64,000 nucleotides of DNA from Salipiger sp. CCB-MM3 (GTDB lineage Bacteria; Pseudomonadota; Alphaproteobacteria; Rhodobacterales; Rhodobacteraceae), in the NCBI RefSeq assembly GCF_001687105.1, contig NZ_CP014595.1:124001-188000 (forward strand), read 5' to 3'. The translations under genes were made by a program, and so were the position numbers. Shown piece by piece: positions 1-15,137 of the stretch (within the stretch, counting starts at the first letter, position 1; the number at the start of each line of letters is the position of its first letter). The notes under the pieces are model-generated. The model did no database searches, was not told where the DNA came from, and worked only from the letters and a program-made list of their open reading frames with translations.

Positions 1-338
1 CATCCGCTGAAAAGGATGCGGACTCGGACGCGCTGGCGGCGCAGATCGACGCGCAGCGCGGCGCCATGGCGGCGCTCGACGAGGATCTGCAGCGCCTGCG
101 TCAGGCCAATGCCGCGCTTCTGGCGTCGCAGCAGGAGATGCGCGGGGCGCTCGAAGCAGGTGTCGGCGAGCCGCATCTGATCAATCAGGCGATGCTTGCC
201 GAGCTTGAGGCCCTGCGCGCCGCGCGCGCCACCGAGGTCAGCGAGGCCAAAGCGCTGATCGCCGGGCTTGAGCCGCTGCTGGCCGGTGCCGCCAGTGAGT
301 CTCAGGGCGAGATTCAGAGCGAAGCGGAGGAGCAGTGA
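1..338 (+). CDS. coiled-coil hypothetical protein, C-terminal part
   Basis: The frame is open from base 3 with no stop, so the gene starts before the window. About 112 C-terminal residues are visible. They are rich in Ala, Glu, Gln and Leu with heptad-like spacing, which suggests a coiled coil; there is no membrane segment and no recognised enzyme motif. The stop overlaps the zapA start by one base (TGATG), so the two are probably translationally coupled. A role linked to cell division is only a guess from this context. Function is not recognised. Confidence 0.75.
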   Translation, partial: SAEKDADSDALAAQIDAQRGAMAALDEDLQRLRQANAALLASQQEMRGALEAGVGEPHLINQAMLAELEALRAARATEVSEAKALIAGLEPLLAGAASESQGEIQSEAEEQ

Positions 339-760
339 TGTCGCAGATCGAGGTCGAAATCATCATCGGCGGGCGCAGCTTCGAAGTGGCCTGCCAGCAG
401 GGCGAAGAGCAATATCTGCAGACCGCCGCGCGTATGCTCGACACCGAGGCGCAGGTGCTGGTCAGCCAGATCGGGCGGATGCCCGAGGGGCGCATGCTGC
501 TGATGTCGGGGCTGATGCTGGCCGATAAGACCGCCGGGCTCGAAGACCGGCTGACCGAGACCGAGGCGCGGCTGCGCGAGGCCGAGGAACGGCTCGCCGC
601 CATGTCCTCCGAGGTGCGCGCCCTGCGCGACGCGCCGCCGCCCGAGCCGCAGCGCGTCGAGGTGCCGGTGATCCCGCAGGGGGTGACTGAGGCCATGGCC
701 GAGCTTGCCGCCCGGGCCGAGGCGCTGGCCGCCGAGGTCGAGGAGAAAGCAGGGGAATGA
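338..760 (+). CDS. zapA: cell division protein ZapA
   Basis: Encodes 140 residues. The N-terminal half has the ZapA pattern: a beta strand with I-I-I-G-G-R-S-F, then a helix with the E-Q-Y-L-Q-T-A-A-R-M-L-D segment. The C-terminal half is a long charged coiled coil used for dimerisation. ZapA binds FtsZ at midcell and promotes bundling of its filaments. I chose ATG at 338 over GTG at 335 because a GGAGGAG Shine-Dalgarno lies 7 to 8 bases upstream and it gives a one-base overlap with the upstream stop. The protein is longer than the roughly 110 residues of enteric ZapA because of an extended Pro/Val tail, seen in alphaproteobacterial members. Confidence 0.88.
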   Translation: MSQIEVEIIIGGRSFEVACQQGEEQYLQTAARMLDTEAQVLVSQIGRMPEGRMLLMSGLMLADKTAGLEDRLTETEARLREAEERLAAMSSEVRALRDAPPPEPQRVEVPVIPQGVTEAMAELAARAEALAAEVEEKAGE

Positions 761-795
761 CCCCTGCCGCCGCGCCCTTGGATGGGGCGGGATTT

Positions 796-820
796 GCGTA
801 TTTTTAAAGAGAAGAAGGGC
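796..820 (+). repeat. 25-bp intergenic element, subtype III
   Basis: Begins GCGTATTT, then TTAA, then AGAGAAGAAG. It lies between the zapA stop and the eno terminator. It aligns without gaps to the copy at 30876-30900 and to the reverse copy at 46517-46541. See the findings for the whole family. Confidence 0.7.
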
Positions 821-889
821 TGGGGGGATACGCCCGGAATCTGATGGCGCGGCGCGAGGGGGCGGCGCTTTGGAGCGGCCAAAGTAAGA

Positions 890-910
890 GGGCGGGAAAA
901 TTTCCCGCCC
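890..910. terminator. bidirectional hairpin between zapA and eno
   Basis: GGGCGGGAAA and TTTCCCGCCC are perfect inverted arms around one A, so a 7-bp GC stem with an A/T loop forms easily. It sits 37 bases beyond the eno stop on the minus strand and about 130 bases beyond zapA on the plus strand. T-rich sequence follows on both sides, so it can terminate both convergent units. Confidence 0.7.
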
Positions 911-946
911 TTATCTATTGGTGCCAGTGGCGCTTTCCTGTGGCGC

Positions 947-2257
<1,311 letters not shown>

Positions 2258-2290
2258 CTATAACAGGGGCGGCGAAGAAGTAAACAATTG

Positions 2291-2333
2291 TGCTAACGCT
2301 AACAGCGCCTGTTTCTATTGGGTTGCGCTAACA
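2291..2333. promoter_or_regulatory. repeated CGCTAACA operator candidates upstream of eno
   Basis: CGCTAACA occurs at 2297-2304 and again at 2326-2333, 29 bases apart. The first copy belongs to a 14-bp imperfect palindrome, TGCTAACGCTAACA (2291-2304), with a central CG like LacI-family operators. The second has a weaker left half. Both lie 67 to 109 bases before the eno start, between the divergent eno and MscS genes. Regulator unknown. Confidence 0.4.
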
Positions 2334-2471
2334 ATGCGGCGGCGCGGCGCGCAGGGTTTTGCCCTGCAGCGAAAACCCCCTAAGTTTTGCTGCAACCGCG
2401 AAAAGAGCAAACAGCAGGAAAGGCCGCAGGGCAGCGCCGAGGGGAGGACGGCGGGGCGCGGAAATACATGC

Positions 2472-3659
2472 ATGGATGAAGAAATCAGCGAGATCGGGCA
2501 GCAGGTGGCAGAGATCTCGGAGCTGGATCAGCTTGAGCAGCAGGTGGCGGATTTTTCCGACACCGTCGAGGCGATCATCCCGGTGCTGCCGCATTGGGTG
2601 ATGCCGACGGTGGTGATCGCGCTGGCCTTTCTCGTCGGCGTTTCGGCCTATCGGCTGGTGTTCTGGGCGCTGACCAAGGCTGTGGCGAAACGCGATCTGT
2701 TCTGGCGCAGCCTTGTGTCGCGCACCCGCAGACCGCTGCGCATGGGGCTGGTGGTGGCCTTTCTGGCCATCGGCGTGGCCGTGGCGCCGATGAACGAAGA
2801 GTGGCGAAACTTGCCGCAGCACGCGCTGCTCATCGCCTTCATGGTGCTGGTGGCCTGGGTGATCCACACCGCGCTTTACATCTGGACCACCGTGCATCTG
2901 CGCAAATTCTCGCTCGACGCCGAGGACAACACGCTGGCGCGCAAACATGTGACGCAGAGCCGTATCCTCATGCGGCTAGCAGGCTGGCTGATCATTATCG
3001 TTGCCGTCTCGGCGATCCTGATGACCTTTCCGGGCGTGCGGCAATGGGGCGTCTCGCTGCTCGCTTCGGCGGGGGCGGCGGGTATCGTCGTCGGCTTTGC
3101 CTTTCAGCCGGTGCTGAAGAACCTGATCGCGGGGATCCAACTGGCGATCACCCAGCCGATCCGCATCGACGATGCGGTGATCGTCGAGGGCGAATGGGGC
3201 TGGATTGAGGAGATCACCGGCACTTACGTGGTGATCAAGATCTGGGACTGGCGGAGGCTGATCGTGCCCCTGAGCTATTTCATCGAGCAGCCGTTCCAGA
3301 ACTGGACGCGGGACGGGGCCTCGCTGATTGGCGGGGTGCTGCTCTATCTCGATCATTGCGCCGATATCGACCGCATCCGCGCGAAGATGAACGAGATCTG
3401 CCGCGAGAGCGAGCTTTGGGATGGCAACGTGTGCCACCTGCAGGTGAATGACTTCCGCGAGCGGGTGATGGAGATCCGCATCCTTGCCTCGGCCCGCAAC
3501 GCGCCGCGCACCTATGACCTGCGCTGCGAGATCCGCGAGAAGCTGATCACGTGGATCCAGCGCGACATGCCCGAGGCGCTGCCGCGCACCCGCGAGACGG
3601 TGTCGGTGGATCGGCCAGAGACGGATATGCACCCCAGTGTCGAGGTGATCGGCGGCTGA
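2472..3659 (+). CDS. MscS-family mechanosensitive ion channel
   Basis: Encodes 395 residues from ATG 2472. The ORF stays open upstream, but the earlier sequence is promoter-like and low-complexity, so I chose this start. An acidic N-terminal stretch of about 40 residues precedes membrane segments near residues 43-65, 85-105, 112-130 and 160-180. The pore helix follows with the Ala/Gly-rich LLASAGAAGIVVGFAF, then the MscS beta domain (TQPIRIDDAVIVEGEWG, IVPLSYF) and the C-terminal alpha/beta domain. The protein would relieve turgor during osmotic downshock. Similarity is to the small-conductance channels with extra N-terminal helices; the exact subtype is uncertain. Confidence 0.88.
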   Translation: MDEEISEIGQQVAEISELDQLEQQVADFSDTVEAIIPVLPHWVMPTVVIALAFLVGVSAYRLVFWALTKAVAKRDLFWRSLVSRTRRPLRMGLVVAFLAIGVAVAPMNEEWRNLPQHALLIAFMVLVAWVIHTALYIWTTVHLRKFSLDAEDNTLARKHVTQSRILMRLAGWLIIIVAVSAILMTFPGVRQWGVSLLASAGAAGIVVGFAFQPVLKNLIAGIQLAITQPIRIDDAVIVEGEWGWIEEITGTYVVIKIWDWRRLIVPLSYFIEQPFQNWTRDGASLIGGVLLYLDHCADIDRIRAKMNEICRESELWDGNVCHLQVNDFRERVMEIRILASARNAPRTYDLRCEIREKLITWIQRDMPEALPRTRETVSVDRPETDMHPSVEVIGG

Positions 3660-3674
3660 GGTGCCGCGCGGCGC

Positions 3675-3702
3675 GAACCGGAGGGCTCAGAGCCCCCGGT
3701 TC
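3675..3702. terminator. hairpin across two convergent gene ends
   Basis: GAACCGG, a bulged A, and GGGCTC pair with GAGCCC and CCGGTTC: 13 base pairs in all. The hairpin includes the stop codon of the leftward transporter gene and lies just past the MscS stop. No U-tract is present, so it could act as a Rho-assisted or processing hairpin rather than a classical terminator. Confidence 0.5.
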
Positions 3703-4577
3703 ACGTCACGCTCTTTGGCCCGTGCCAGCCGGTGCTCGCGTACGAAGGTGTAGAGCCCGGCGCAGAGGATCAGCGCGGCACCGGCATAGGTCCAGCCGTC
3801 GGGCCGCTCGCCAAAGATCAGCATGCCAAGGCTGGCGGTGAAAATCAGCCGCGTGTAGCGGAAGGGCGAGACCGCCGCGACCTCGGCAAGCCGCATGGCG
3901 GTGGTGACCGCAAGATAGCCGCCCGCGGTCACCGCGACGGCGGCGAGGATCGGGGCCAGCGCGCTTGGCGCAAAGACCGGTGGCTCGCCCGAGACCAGCA
4001 GTAGCGCCAGACCGACCGGCGCGATCGAGGCCATGCCCCATGCCGAGACCACCACCGAGGGGATCGCCACGGGCAGCGTGCGGGTGACGAGATCGCGCGC
4101 CGCAAGACCGATGACGCCGACCACCGCGCAAATCTCCCAACCGGAGAAAGCCGCGCCGAAGGGGCGGATCACCATCAGCATGCCGACCAGCCCCACGGCG
4201 ATCGCCGACCAGCGCCGCCAGCCGACGGTCTCGCCAAGGAACAGCGCGGCCCCGAGCGTCACCGCAAGCGGGGCGGTCTGCATGATCGCCGCCATCACCG
4301 ACAGCGGGATATGCGACAGGCCGACGATCATACCGAGCCCGCCGATCATCTCGAAGACGTTGCGCAGCAGCACCTTGGGATGCAGCGCATCGGCGCGGCG
4401 CAGCGGCATCCGCTTGAGCCGGGCGAGGATCAGGAAGACGAGACAGCCGCCAAGCCCGAGCGCGATCATCACCTGACCTGCGGGTGCCTGCAGGGTCGAC
4501 AGCTTGATAAAGGCGTCGCTGAGAGCCAGCAACGCCATGCCAAGCACCATCATGCCGATGGCGCGAAGGGTATCCAT
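3687..4577 (-). CDS. DMT-family (EamA) transporter
   Basis: Encodes 296 residues that are almost wholly hydrophobic, with about ten predicted membrane helices in two repeats of five, the usual EamA arrangement. It starts MDTLRAIGMMVLGMALLALSD and ends in a basic cytoplasmic tail. It lies 15 bases after the pgm stop on the same strand, so it may be the last gene of the glycogen operon. Family members export metabolites or amino acids; the substrate cannot be told here, and the sugar context is only suggestive. Confidence 0.85.
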   Translation of the reverse strand: MDTLRAIGMMVLGMALLALSDAFIKLSTLQAPAGQVMIALGLGGCLVFLILARLKRMPLRRADALHPKVLLRNVFEMIGGLGMIVGLSHIPLSVMAAIMQTAPLAVTLGAALFLGETVGWRRWSAIAVGLVGMLMVIRPFGAAFSGWEICAVVGVIGLAARDLVTRTLPVAIPSVVVSAWGMASIAPVGLALLLVSGEPPVFAPSALAPILAAVAVTAGGYLAVTTAMRLAEVAAVSPFRYTRLIFTASLGMLIFGERPDGWTYAGAALILCAGLYTFVREHRLARAKERDVNRGL

Positions 4578-4592
4578 TTTACTGCCTTTCGG

Positions 4593-8091
<3,499 letters not shown>

Positions 8092-8095
<4 letters not shown>

Positions 8096-10149
8096 CGCGG
8101 CTCCTCCACCAGTGCCAGAACGGAGTTTGCCGCGAGCGTCACCGTCCCCGAGACCGTCGCAGGCTCGGCGGTGGGATCCGCGGTGTCGAGATGGCGCACC
8201 CAGAGGAAATCCTCGCCCGGATCGGGCAGGGTCAGATCCACCGCGTCGCCAGCGTTGAAGGCAAGATAGATCGCCTCTTCGCGCTGCTTGTAGAGCGGCG
8301 TGCCCGAGGCCATGCGAAACTCGGCGCAGAGCACATGCAGGTGCCCGTTGGTCCAGTCAGCGCGGCCCATCTCCTGCCCGTCCGGTCGCCACCAGAAAAG
8401 ATCGGGCACACCGTCGACGCGGCGGGGAATGGAGTGCAGATAGCGCCGTTGCCGAACGATCGGATGCGCCTTGCGGAAGGCGATGAGCTTGCGGGTGAAG
8501 GCGAGGAACTCGTCATCCTTTTCGCCCCAAGTGATCCAGCCGGTTTCATTGTCCTGCGCATAGGCGTTGTTGTTGCCGCCCTGCGAATTGCCGATCTCGT
8601 CACCGGCAAGGATCATCGGCGTGCCTTGGCTGAGCAGCAGCGTCGCCATCATGTTGCGCCGCCGCTGTGCCCGCGCCGCGAGGATCGCCGCATCGTCGGT
8701 CGGCCCTTCGACGCCCATATTGTCCGAGTAATTCTCGCCGTGGCCGTCGCGGTTGTGCTCGCCGTTCGCCTCGTTGTGCTTTTCGTTGTAAGAGACCGTG
8801 TCCATCAGGGTGAAGCCGTCGTGGGCGGTCAGCAGGTTCACCGAGGCGGTGGCATTGCGCCCGGAATGATCGAACAGCCCCGCCGAGCCGGTGATCCGGT
8901 CGGCCATCACTGGCACATGCCCCAGATCGCCGCGCCAGAAACGGCGCACGCCGTCGCGGTACTGGTCGTTCCACTCGCTGAAGGGCGGCGGGTAGGCACC
9001 AAGCTGATAGCCACCCGGCCCGATGTCCCAAGGCTCGGCGATGAGTTTCTTGCTGGCCAGAATAGGGTCCTGCCGCAGCGCCTTGAAGAAGGCGGAGTTG
9101 CGGTCGAAGCCGGTGGGTGTGCGCCCCAGCGTAGAGCAAAGGTCAAAGCGGAAGCCGTCGACGCCCATGGTGCCCGCCCAATAGCGCAGGCTGTCCATCA
9201 CCATGCGCAGCACCATCGGGTGATCGAGGTTGAGCGTATTGCCGGTGCCGGTGTCGTTGATGTAGTGGCGCCGGTCCTCGGGCAGACGGTAGTAGCTGAG
9301 ATTGTCGAGACCGCGGAACGACAGCGTGGGACCGAACTCGTCGCCCTCGCAGGTGTGGTTGTAGACCACGTCGAGGATCACCTCGATCCCGGCGGCATGC
9401 AGCCGGGCGACCATATGCTGGAACTCCCACAGCGCGCCCTGTTCGAGATAGCGCGGGTCTGGGGCGAAAAAGCCAAGGGTCTGGTAGCCCCAGTAGTTCT
9501 TGAGACCCTTTTCCACCAGAAAGCGGTCGTTGAGAAAGGCCTGCACCGGAAGGAGTTCGATTGCGGTGATGCCAAGGCTGGTCAGATGCTCCAGCACCGG
9601 GTCCGACGCGATGCCGAGAAATTTTCCCGCAGGCTCTGCGCCGGGGAACTGTTGGGTGAGGCCCTTCACATGCGCCTCGTAGATCACGCTTTTGGCAAGG
9701 CGGGTCTCGGGCGAGCTGTGGCCGCCCCAGTCAAAGCTGGGATCCTCGACCACGCCTTTGGGCATATAGGGCGCGCTGTCGGTGGTGTTGCGGCTTTCGG
9801 TGCCGCCGTTCAGCGCATCGTTCCAGACCGGATGGCCGGTGATGCGCCGGGTGTAGGGGTCGAGCAGCAGCTTATGCGGATTGAAGCGGTGGCCCTGTTT
9901 GGGCTGGAACGGCCCGTCGACGCGGTAGCCATATTGCTGTCCCGGTGTGAGGCCGGGCACGCGCCCGTGCCAGACATCGCCGTCGCGCTCGGGCAGGGGC
10001 AGGCGGTGGGTCTCATTGCCCTCCGCATCGAACAGACACAGGGTGACGGATTCGGCATGCGCCGAGAAGATCGCAAAATTAACGCCGTCACCGTCGAACG
10101 TCGCGCCCAGCGGGGTGGCACTCCCCGCAAGGATCACCGGATCGCTCAT
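8092..10149 (-). CDS. glgX: glycogen debranching enzyme GlgX
   Basis: Encodes 685 residues: an N-terminal CBM48 module (about 1-120; TFDGDGVNFAIFSAHAESV) and a GH13 isoamylase-type catalytic domain. Catalytic landmarks are VDGFRFDLCSTLGR (nucleophile Asp), LIAEPWDIGPGGY (Glu) and LTAHDGFTLMD (Asp). It hydrolyses the alpha-1,6 branches of limit dextrin left by GlgP. I chose ATG 10149 because it overlaps the glgA stop by ATGA and begins the conserved CBM48 region; the longer open frame runs antisense into glgA. The stop overlaps malQ. Confidence 0.95.
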
Positions 10150-11567
10150 GGGCTCTTGGCCTTCACCATATCCTGATAAAGCGCCGCGTATTTTGCGGCC
10201 GAATGGGTCCAGCTGACTGGCGAGGCCATGGCGTTGGTCATCATGCGGGTCCAGGTTTCCTTGTCCTGGTACAGAGTTATAAGCTTCATCAGCGCTTGGG
10301 CCAGTGCCTGTGCGGTCACCGGGTGGAATTGTACGCCTGTGGCACATCCCGCTGCCAATCCAGCAGGCGATGCGTTGATCACCGTGTCCGCCAGACCGCC
10401 GGTGAGCGCCACCAGCGGCAGCGTGCCGTAGCGCAGCCCGTAAAGCTGGGTCAGGCCGCAGGGCTCGAAGCGCGACGGCACGAGGATCGCATCGCCGCCC
10501 GCGATAAGGCGCTGCGCCAGCCCCTCGTCATAGCCGATGTGCACCGCCACGCCGGGGTGTTTCTGCGCCTTGCGCTGGAAGGCCTCTTCAAGCCCCGGAT
10601 TGCCCGAGCCCAAAAGCGCCAGCTGGCCGCCGCGATCAAGCAGCGCGGGCAGGGCTTGCAGCAGGATGTCGAGCCCCTTCTGCTCGGTCAGCCGCGAGAT
10701 CACCACGCAGAGCGGACCGGGCCAATTGTCAGGCAGGCCAAGTTCTTTGCGCAGCGCGGCCTTGTGCTTGGCCTTCTGCGCGATGGTCTTATAGGGCGGG
10801 GTCCAGATGGTCTCGTCGATGCCGTTGAGGATGCCGACCAGATCCGCCTGCCGCTCGCGCAGCACGCCGTCGAGCCCCATGCCGAATTCCTTGGTCATCA
10901 ACTCGCCCGCATAGGTGGGCGAGACGGTCGACAGCTTGTCGGCATAGACCAGCCCGGCCTTGAGCGCCGACACGCTGTCCCAGAACTCATAGCCGCGCTG
11001 GTGAAAGCCGGTGCGCGGCAGGCCGAGCGTGCCGATGCGCGCCGCCGAGGCCATGCCTTGGAAGGCGATGTTGTGGATGGTCATCAGCGTGGAGACCCGG
11101 CCCGCCGCGCCCAGCTCGCGCAGGTAGAGCGGGGCGAAACCGGCCTGCCAATCGTGACAATGCAGCACCTCGGGACGCCACTCGTCGATGCCGTCGGCAC
11201 CGATCATCGCCGCGACCGAACTGAGCGCGGCAAACCGTTCGGGGTTGTCGCGCCAGTCGTTGCCGCCCTTGTCCATATAGGGCCCGCCGTCGCGGTCATA
11301 GAGATGCGGGGCTTCGAGCACATAGAGGGTCTGATCCCCCAGCGGTGCCTTCAGCACCCGCGCCGGACCTCCAAAGAGATCGTCGTAGTCGGCCACCGCC
11401 TCTTGCGTCGGCAGCTTGGCCATCACCTGAGGATAGCCGGGGATCAGCACCCGCATGTCGACCCCGTGAACTGCAAGCGCCGCGGGCAGGGCGCCGACCA
11501 CATCGGCGAGCCCTCCGGTCTTGATCAGCGGCACACATTCCGAGGCGACAGACAGGACACGAGTCAT
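10146..11567 (-). CDS. glgA: glycogen synthase (ADP-glucose)
   Basis: Encodes 473 residues of glycosyltransferase family 5, which adds glucose from ADP-glucose to glycogen. The ADP-glucose binding motif [13 protein letters not shown] is at residues 15 to 27, and the C-terminal donor-binding region has the [20 protein letters not shown] stretch with the catalytic Glu. The start at 11567 gives an ATGA overlap with glgC and places the initiator directly before the conserved [12 protein letters not shown] strand. It lies between glgC and glgX in a run of overlapping genes. Confidence 0.96.
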   Translation of the reverse strand: MTRVLSVASECVPLIKTGGLADVVGALPAALAVHGVDMRVLIPGYPQVMAKLPTQEAVADYDDLFGGPARVLKAPLGDQTLYVLEAPHLYDRDGGPYMDKGGNDWRDNPERFAALSSVAAMIGADGIDEWRPEVLHCHDWQAGFAPLYLRELGAAGRVSTLMTIHNIAFQGMASAARIGTLGLPRTGFHQRGYEFWDSVSALKAGLVYADKLSTVSPTYAGELMTKEFGMGLDGVLRERQADLVGILNGIDETIWTPPYKTIAQKAKHKAALRKELGLPDNWPGPLCVVISRLTEQKGLDILLQALPALLDRGGQLALLGSGNPGLEEAFQRKAQKHPGVAVHIGYDEGLAQRLIAGGDAILVPSRFEPCGLTQLYGLRYGTLPLVALTGGLADTVINASPAGLAAGCATGVQFHPVTAQALAQALMKLITLYQDKETWTRMMTNAMASPVSWTHSAAKYAALYQDMVKAKSP

Positions 11568-12826
11568 TTTGCGGCTTCCCTTCGGTCGAGCATTCCTTGC
11601 GTGATCAGTGTCACCCCCGAAGCGGTAACACGGAACCACTTAGCGTCTTCCTCCGGATCTTCGCCGACCACAAGCCCTTCGGGAATATGCACCCCACGAT
11701 TGACCACCGCCTTGCTCAGCCGTGCATGCCTCGAGACGTAAACATTGGGCAAAAGCACCACCTGTTCGAGCGAAGCATATGAATTCGTGTGCACGTTCGT
11801 GAACAAAAGCGACTCGCGGATCTCGGTGCCCGAGACGATGCAGCCGCCCGCGATCAGCGAACTGACCGCGGATCCGCGCCGGTCTTCCTCGTCGTGGATG
11901 AACTTGGCGGGGGGCAGAACCTCGGCGTAGGTCCAGACCGGCCAGTCGGTGTCCCAGAGGTCGAGATCGGGGTCAAAGTTGGTCAGGTCGATATTGGCGC
12001 GCCAGAAGGCGTCGATGGTGCCCACGTCGCGCCAATAGGCGGGCTTGCCCGCATTGCGCACGCAGCTGTCCTCGAAGCGATGCGCCTGCGCGCCGCCCGA
12101 GGCGACGATCTCGGGGATCATGTCGTTGCCGAAATCATGGGTCGAGCTTTCCGAGCCCAGATCCTCCATCAGCTTGCCGCGCAGGTATTTCCAGCTGAAG
12201 ACATAGATCCCCATGCTGACCAGCGTCTTTTCGGGATCGTCGGGCAGGCCCGGCGGGTCTTTCGGTTTTTCCAGAAACGAGGTGATCCGGTCGCTTTCGT
12301 TCACCGCCATACAGCCAAAGGCGCTGGCCTCATTGCGGTCCACGGTCAGACAGCCCACCGTCACCTCGGCCTGACTGTCGACGTGCTGCTGCAGCATTTC
12401 CTCGTAGTCCATCTTGTAGATGTGGTCGCCTGCGAGGATGACGATATGGTCGATGTCGTAGCTGTCGATGATGTCGATGTTCTGCGCCACCGCGTCGACC
12501 GTGCCGCGATACCACGTCTGTTCGTTGTACCGCTGCGAGGCGGGCAGGATGTCGAGAAACTCGTTGCGCTCGGCGCGGAAGAAGTTCCAGCCACGCTGGC
12601 AGTGGCGGATCAGGCTGTGCGACTTGTACTGTGTCGCGAGCGCGATCTTGCGGATGCCGGAATTGAGCGCATTGGACAGCGCGAAATCGATGATCCGCGC
12701 CTTGCCGCCAAAATAGACGGCTGGTTTCACTCGAAAATTCGTCAGCTCATGCAGGCGCGATCCGCGTCCGCCCGCGAGGACGAACGCCATACTGCGGCTG
12801 GCGAGCCTCTGAGACCGTCGGGGCAT
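11564..12826 (-). CDS. glgC: glucose-1-phosphate adenylyltransferase
   Basis: Encodes 420 residues. It makes ADP-glucose from ATP and glucose-1-phosphate, the committed step of glycogen synthesis. Visible are the nucleotide-binding [15 protein letters not shown], the allosteric/substrate segment [28 protein letters not shown], the catalytic-loop [13 protein letters not shown] and the glucose-1-phosphate motif [10 protein letters not shown], followed by a C-terminal left-handed beta-helix. ATG 12826 is chosen because AGGAGGAG lies 6 bases upstream; earlier in-frame codons run into the glgB 3' end. The strong ribosome site suggests that glgC is the first well-translated gene of the coupled glgC-A-X-malQ-pgm set. 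Confidence 0.96.
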   Translation of the reverse strand: MPRRSQRLASRSMAFVLAGGRGSRLHELTNFRVKPAVYFGGKARIIDFALSNALNSGIRKIALATQYKSHSLIRHCQRGWNFFRAERNEFLDILPASQRYNEQTWYRGTVDAVAQNIDIIDSYDIDHIVILAGDHIYKMDYEEMLQQHVDSQAEVTVGCLTVDRNEASAFGCMAVNESDRITSFLEKPKDPPGLPDDPEKTLVSMGIYVFSWKYLRGKLMEDLGSESSTHDFGNDMIPEIVASGGAQAHRFEDSCVRNAGKPAYWRDVGTIDAFWRANIDLTNFDPDLDLWDTDWPVWTYAEVLPPAKFIHDEEDRRGSAVSSLIAGGCIVSGTEIRESLLFTNVHTNSYASLEQVVLLPNVYVSRHARLSKAVVNRGVHIPEGLVVGEDPEEDAKWFRVTASGVTLITQGMLDRREAAK

Positions 12827-12887
12827 CAATCTCCTCCTCAGTTGAATGCAATGTCTCGGCGATGGCCGTGACAGGGGTATGAAATCT

Positions 12888-15083
12888 TCAAGTTTCCTCG
12901 CGCACGAGGAAGATCGCCGAAAGCGGCGGCAGGAACAGCTCGGCCGAGGCGGGATAGCCATGGCTGGGCTCGTCATCGGCGACGACACGGCCGAAATTGC
13001 CGCGGTTGCCGCCTCCGTAAATTTCTGCGTCGGTGTTGAGCGCCTCACGCCAGACGCCGGTGTCGGGCAGGCCGATGCGATAGGCCTGCTGCTCGGCGTT
13101 GCTGAAGTTGCAGATCACCGCCACCTCGGGCTCGTCGGCGCGTCCGCGGCGGATCCACGACAGCACCGAATTGCCTGTGTCGCCGCCCGCGATCCAAGCA
13201 AAGCCCTCGGGCTCGCAGTCCTTGGCGTGCAACGCGGGCGTGTCGCGGTAGAGGTGGTTGAGATCGCGCACCAGCCGCTGCATCCCCGCGTGCTGCGGAT
13301 CGCCAAGGCAGGGCCAGTCGATCTCGGCGTCGTGGTTCCATTCGTGCGCCTGCGCGAACTCCTGTCCCATGAACAGCAGCTTCTTGCCCGGATGACCCCA
13401 CATGAAGCCATAGTAGGCGCGCAGGTTGGCAAATTTCTCCCAGCCGTTGCCCGGCATCTTGCCCAGCATCGAGCCCTTGCCGTGCACCACCTCGTCGTGG
13501 CTGATCGGCAGGATGAAGTTTTCCGAGAACGCATAGACCAACCCGAAGGTCATCTGGTGGTGGTGATGACTGCGGTAGATCGGGTCTTTGTGGATGTATT
13601 CGAGCGTGTCGTTCATCCAGCCCATGTTCCACTTGAAGCCAAAGCCGAGCCCGCCCTGATCGACCGGCGAGGACACGCCCGGATAGGCAGTGCTTTCTTC
13701 GGCGACGGTGAGGATTCCGGGGTGCTGGCCGTAGGTTTCCGTGTTCATCCGGCGCAGCATGGCGATGGCTTCGTAGTTCTCGCGTCCGCCGTCCTTGTTG
13801 GGCACCCATTCACCAGCCGGGCGGGAATAGTCGCGGTAGAGCATCGAGGCCACCGCATCCACGCGCAGCCCGTCGGCGTGATATTCGTCGAGCCAGTAGA
13901 GCGCGTTGGCGGTGAGGTAGTTCGACACCTCGGCGCGCCCGTAGTTGTAGATCAGCGTGTTCCAGTCGTGGTGGAAGCCTTCCTTGGGGTCTGCATGCTC
14001 GTAGAGCGCGGTGCCGTCGAACCGGCCAAGCCCATGCGCATCGGTCGGGAAGTGGCCGGGCACCCAGTCGAGGATCACGCCGATCCCGGCGCGGTGCGCG
14101 GCGTTGACCAGATCGCGGAACTCATGCGGCAACCCGTGGCGGATGGTCGGCGCGAACATGCCGATGGGCTGATAGCCCCATGAGCCATCGAAGGGGTACT
14201 CGCTGACCGGCATCAGTTCGATATGGGTGAAGCCCATCTCGGCGACGTAATCCACCAGTTCCTGCGCCGCCTCGATGTAAGAGATCGGACGCCCCCAGTC
14301 CTTGCGCCGCCACGAGCCCAGATGCACCTCGTAGATCGAGATCGGCGCGCTGCGCTTATGCGCTTCGGCGCGGGTTTCGATCCAGTCCTCATCAGACCAG
14401 CCGTAGCCCGAGATGTCGCGCACGATCGAGGCATTGGCGGGCGGGTGCTCTGAGCCGAAGCCGATGGGATCAGCCTTGCGCGGCTGCACGGTGCCGTCGG
14501 GGCCGACGATCTCGTAGCGGTAGAAGGCACCATCGCCAATCTCGGGCAGGAAAATCTCCCACACGCCGGTGGCCCCGCGCCGCCGCATCGGGTGGCGCAG
14601 CCCGTCCCACCAGTTGAAATCGCCCACCACCGAAACGCGTTTGGCATTGGGCGCCCAGACCGCGAAATGCGTGCCTTGGATGCCCTCATGTTCCATCACA
14701 TGCGCGCCAAGCGCCTCCCACAGCCGCAGGTGGCTGCCTTCGCCAAGCAGGTATTCGTCGATCTCGCCCAGCACCGGGCCAAAGCGATAGGGGTCTTCCT
14801 TCTCGAAAGAGAACGGCCCCTCGTCGCCATGGCCCTCGCCGCGCAGCCGGTAGGGCAGATCGCCGGGCACCGCACCGCGGAAGAAGCCGGGTACATCGGT
14901 GGGCAGGAGCGGGTGGCTGACGCCTTTGACCACGGCCCACATGCTGTCGGCACCGGGATCATAGGCTGTCACATACCTCGCCCCGTCCACCTCATGTGGG
15001 CCGAGCACGGCAAAGGGATCGTCATGCTGCCCGCGAAGCAGGCGCAGCAGCGCGGAGTCGGGGGGATGCGAAGCGCTGGTCAT
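12888..15083 (-). CDS. glgB: 1,4-alpha-glucan branching enzyme
   Basis: Encodes 731 residues, matching the family. It introduces alpha-1,6 branches into glycogen. Order: an N-terminal N1 domain (about 1-110; [13 protein letters not shown]), a CBM48 domain (about 115-210; [20 protein letters not shown]), a GH13 barrel and a C-terminal beta domain. Catalytic landmarks are [18 protein letters not shown] (Asp), [14 protein letters not shown] (Glu) and [13 protein letters not shown] (Asp). It lies 54 bases after glgP and 61 bases before glgC in the same direction. Confidence 0.96.
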   Translation of the reverse strand: MTSASHPPDSALLRLLRGQHDDPFAVLGPHEVDGARYVTAYDPGADSMWAVVKGVSHPLLPTDVPGFFRGAVPGDLPYRLRGEGHGDEGPFSFEKEDPYRFGPVLGEIDEYLLGEGSHLRLWEALGAHVMEHEGIQGTHFAVWAPNAKRVSVVGDFNWWDGLRHPMRRRGATGVWEIFLPEIGDGAFYRYEIVGPDGTVQPRKADPIGFGSEHPPANASIVRDISGYGWSDEDWIETRAEAHKRSAPISIYEVHLGSWRRKDWGRPISYIEAAQELVDYVAEMGFTHIELMPVSEYPFDGSWGYQPIGMFAPTIRHGLPHEFRDLVNAAHRAGIGVILDWVPGHFPTDAHGLGRFDGTALYEHADPKEGFHHDWNTLIYNYGRAEVSNYLTANALYWLDEYHADGLRVDAVASMLYRDYSRPAGEWVPNKDGGRENYEAIAMLRRMNTETYGQHPGILTVAEESTAYPGVSSPVDQGGLGFGFKWNMGWMNDTLEYIHKDPIYRSHHHHQMTFGLVYAFSENFILPISHDEVVHGKGSMLGKMPGNGWEKFANLRAYYGFMWGHPGKKLLFMGQEFAQAHEWNHDAEIDWPCLGDPQHAGMQRLVRDLNHLYRDTPALHAKDCEPEGFAWIAGGDTGNSVLSWIRRGRADEPEVAVICNFSNAEQQAYRIGLPDTGVWREALNTDAEIYGGGNRGNFGRVVADDEPSHGYPASAELFLPPLSAIFLVREET

Positions 15084-15137
15084 GGAGGTGACTGTAGCTG
15101 CTTCGCAAGCGCTGGCAATGATCTAAGACACGTTGTC

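Noticed and set aside
761..889. Possible 6S RNA next to zapA
   Set aside because: 6S RNA is often near zapA, but the space is short, holds a 25-bp element and shows no long rod-like pairing I could trace.
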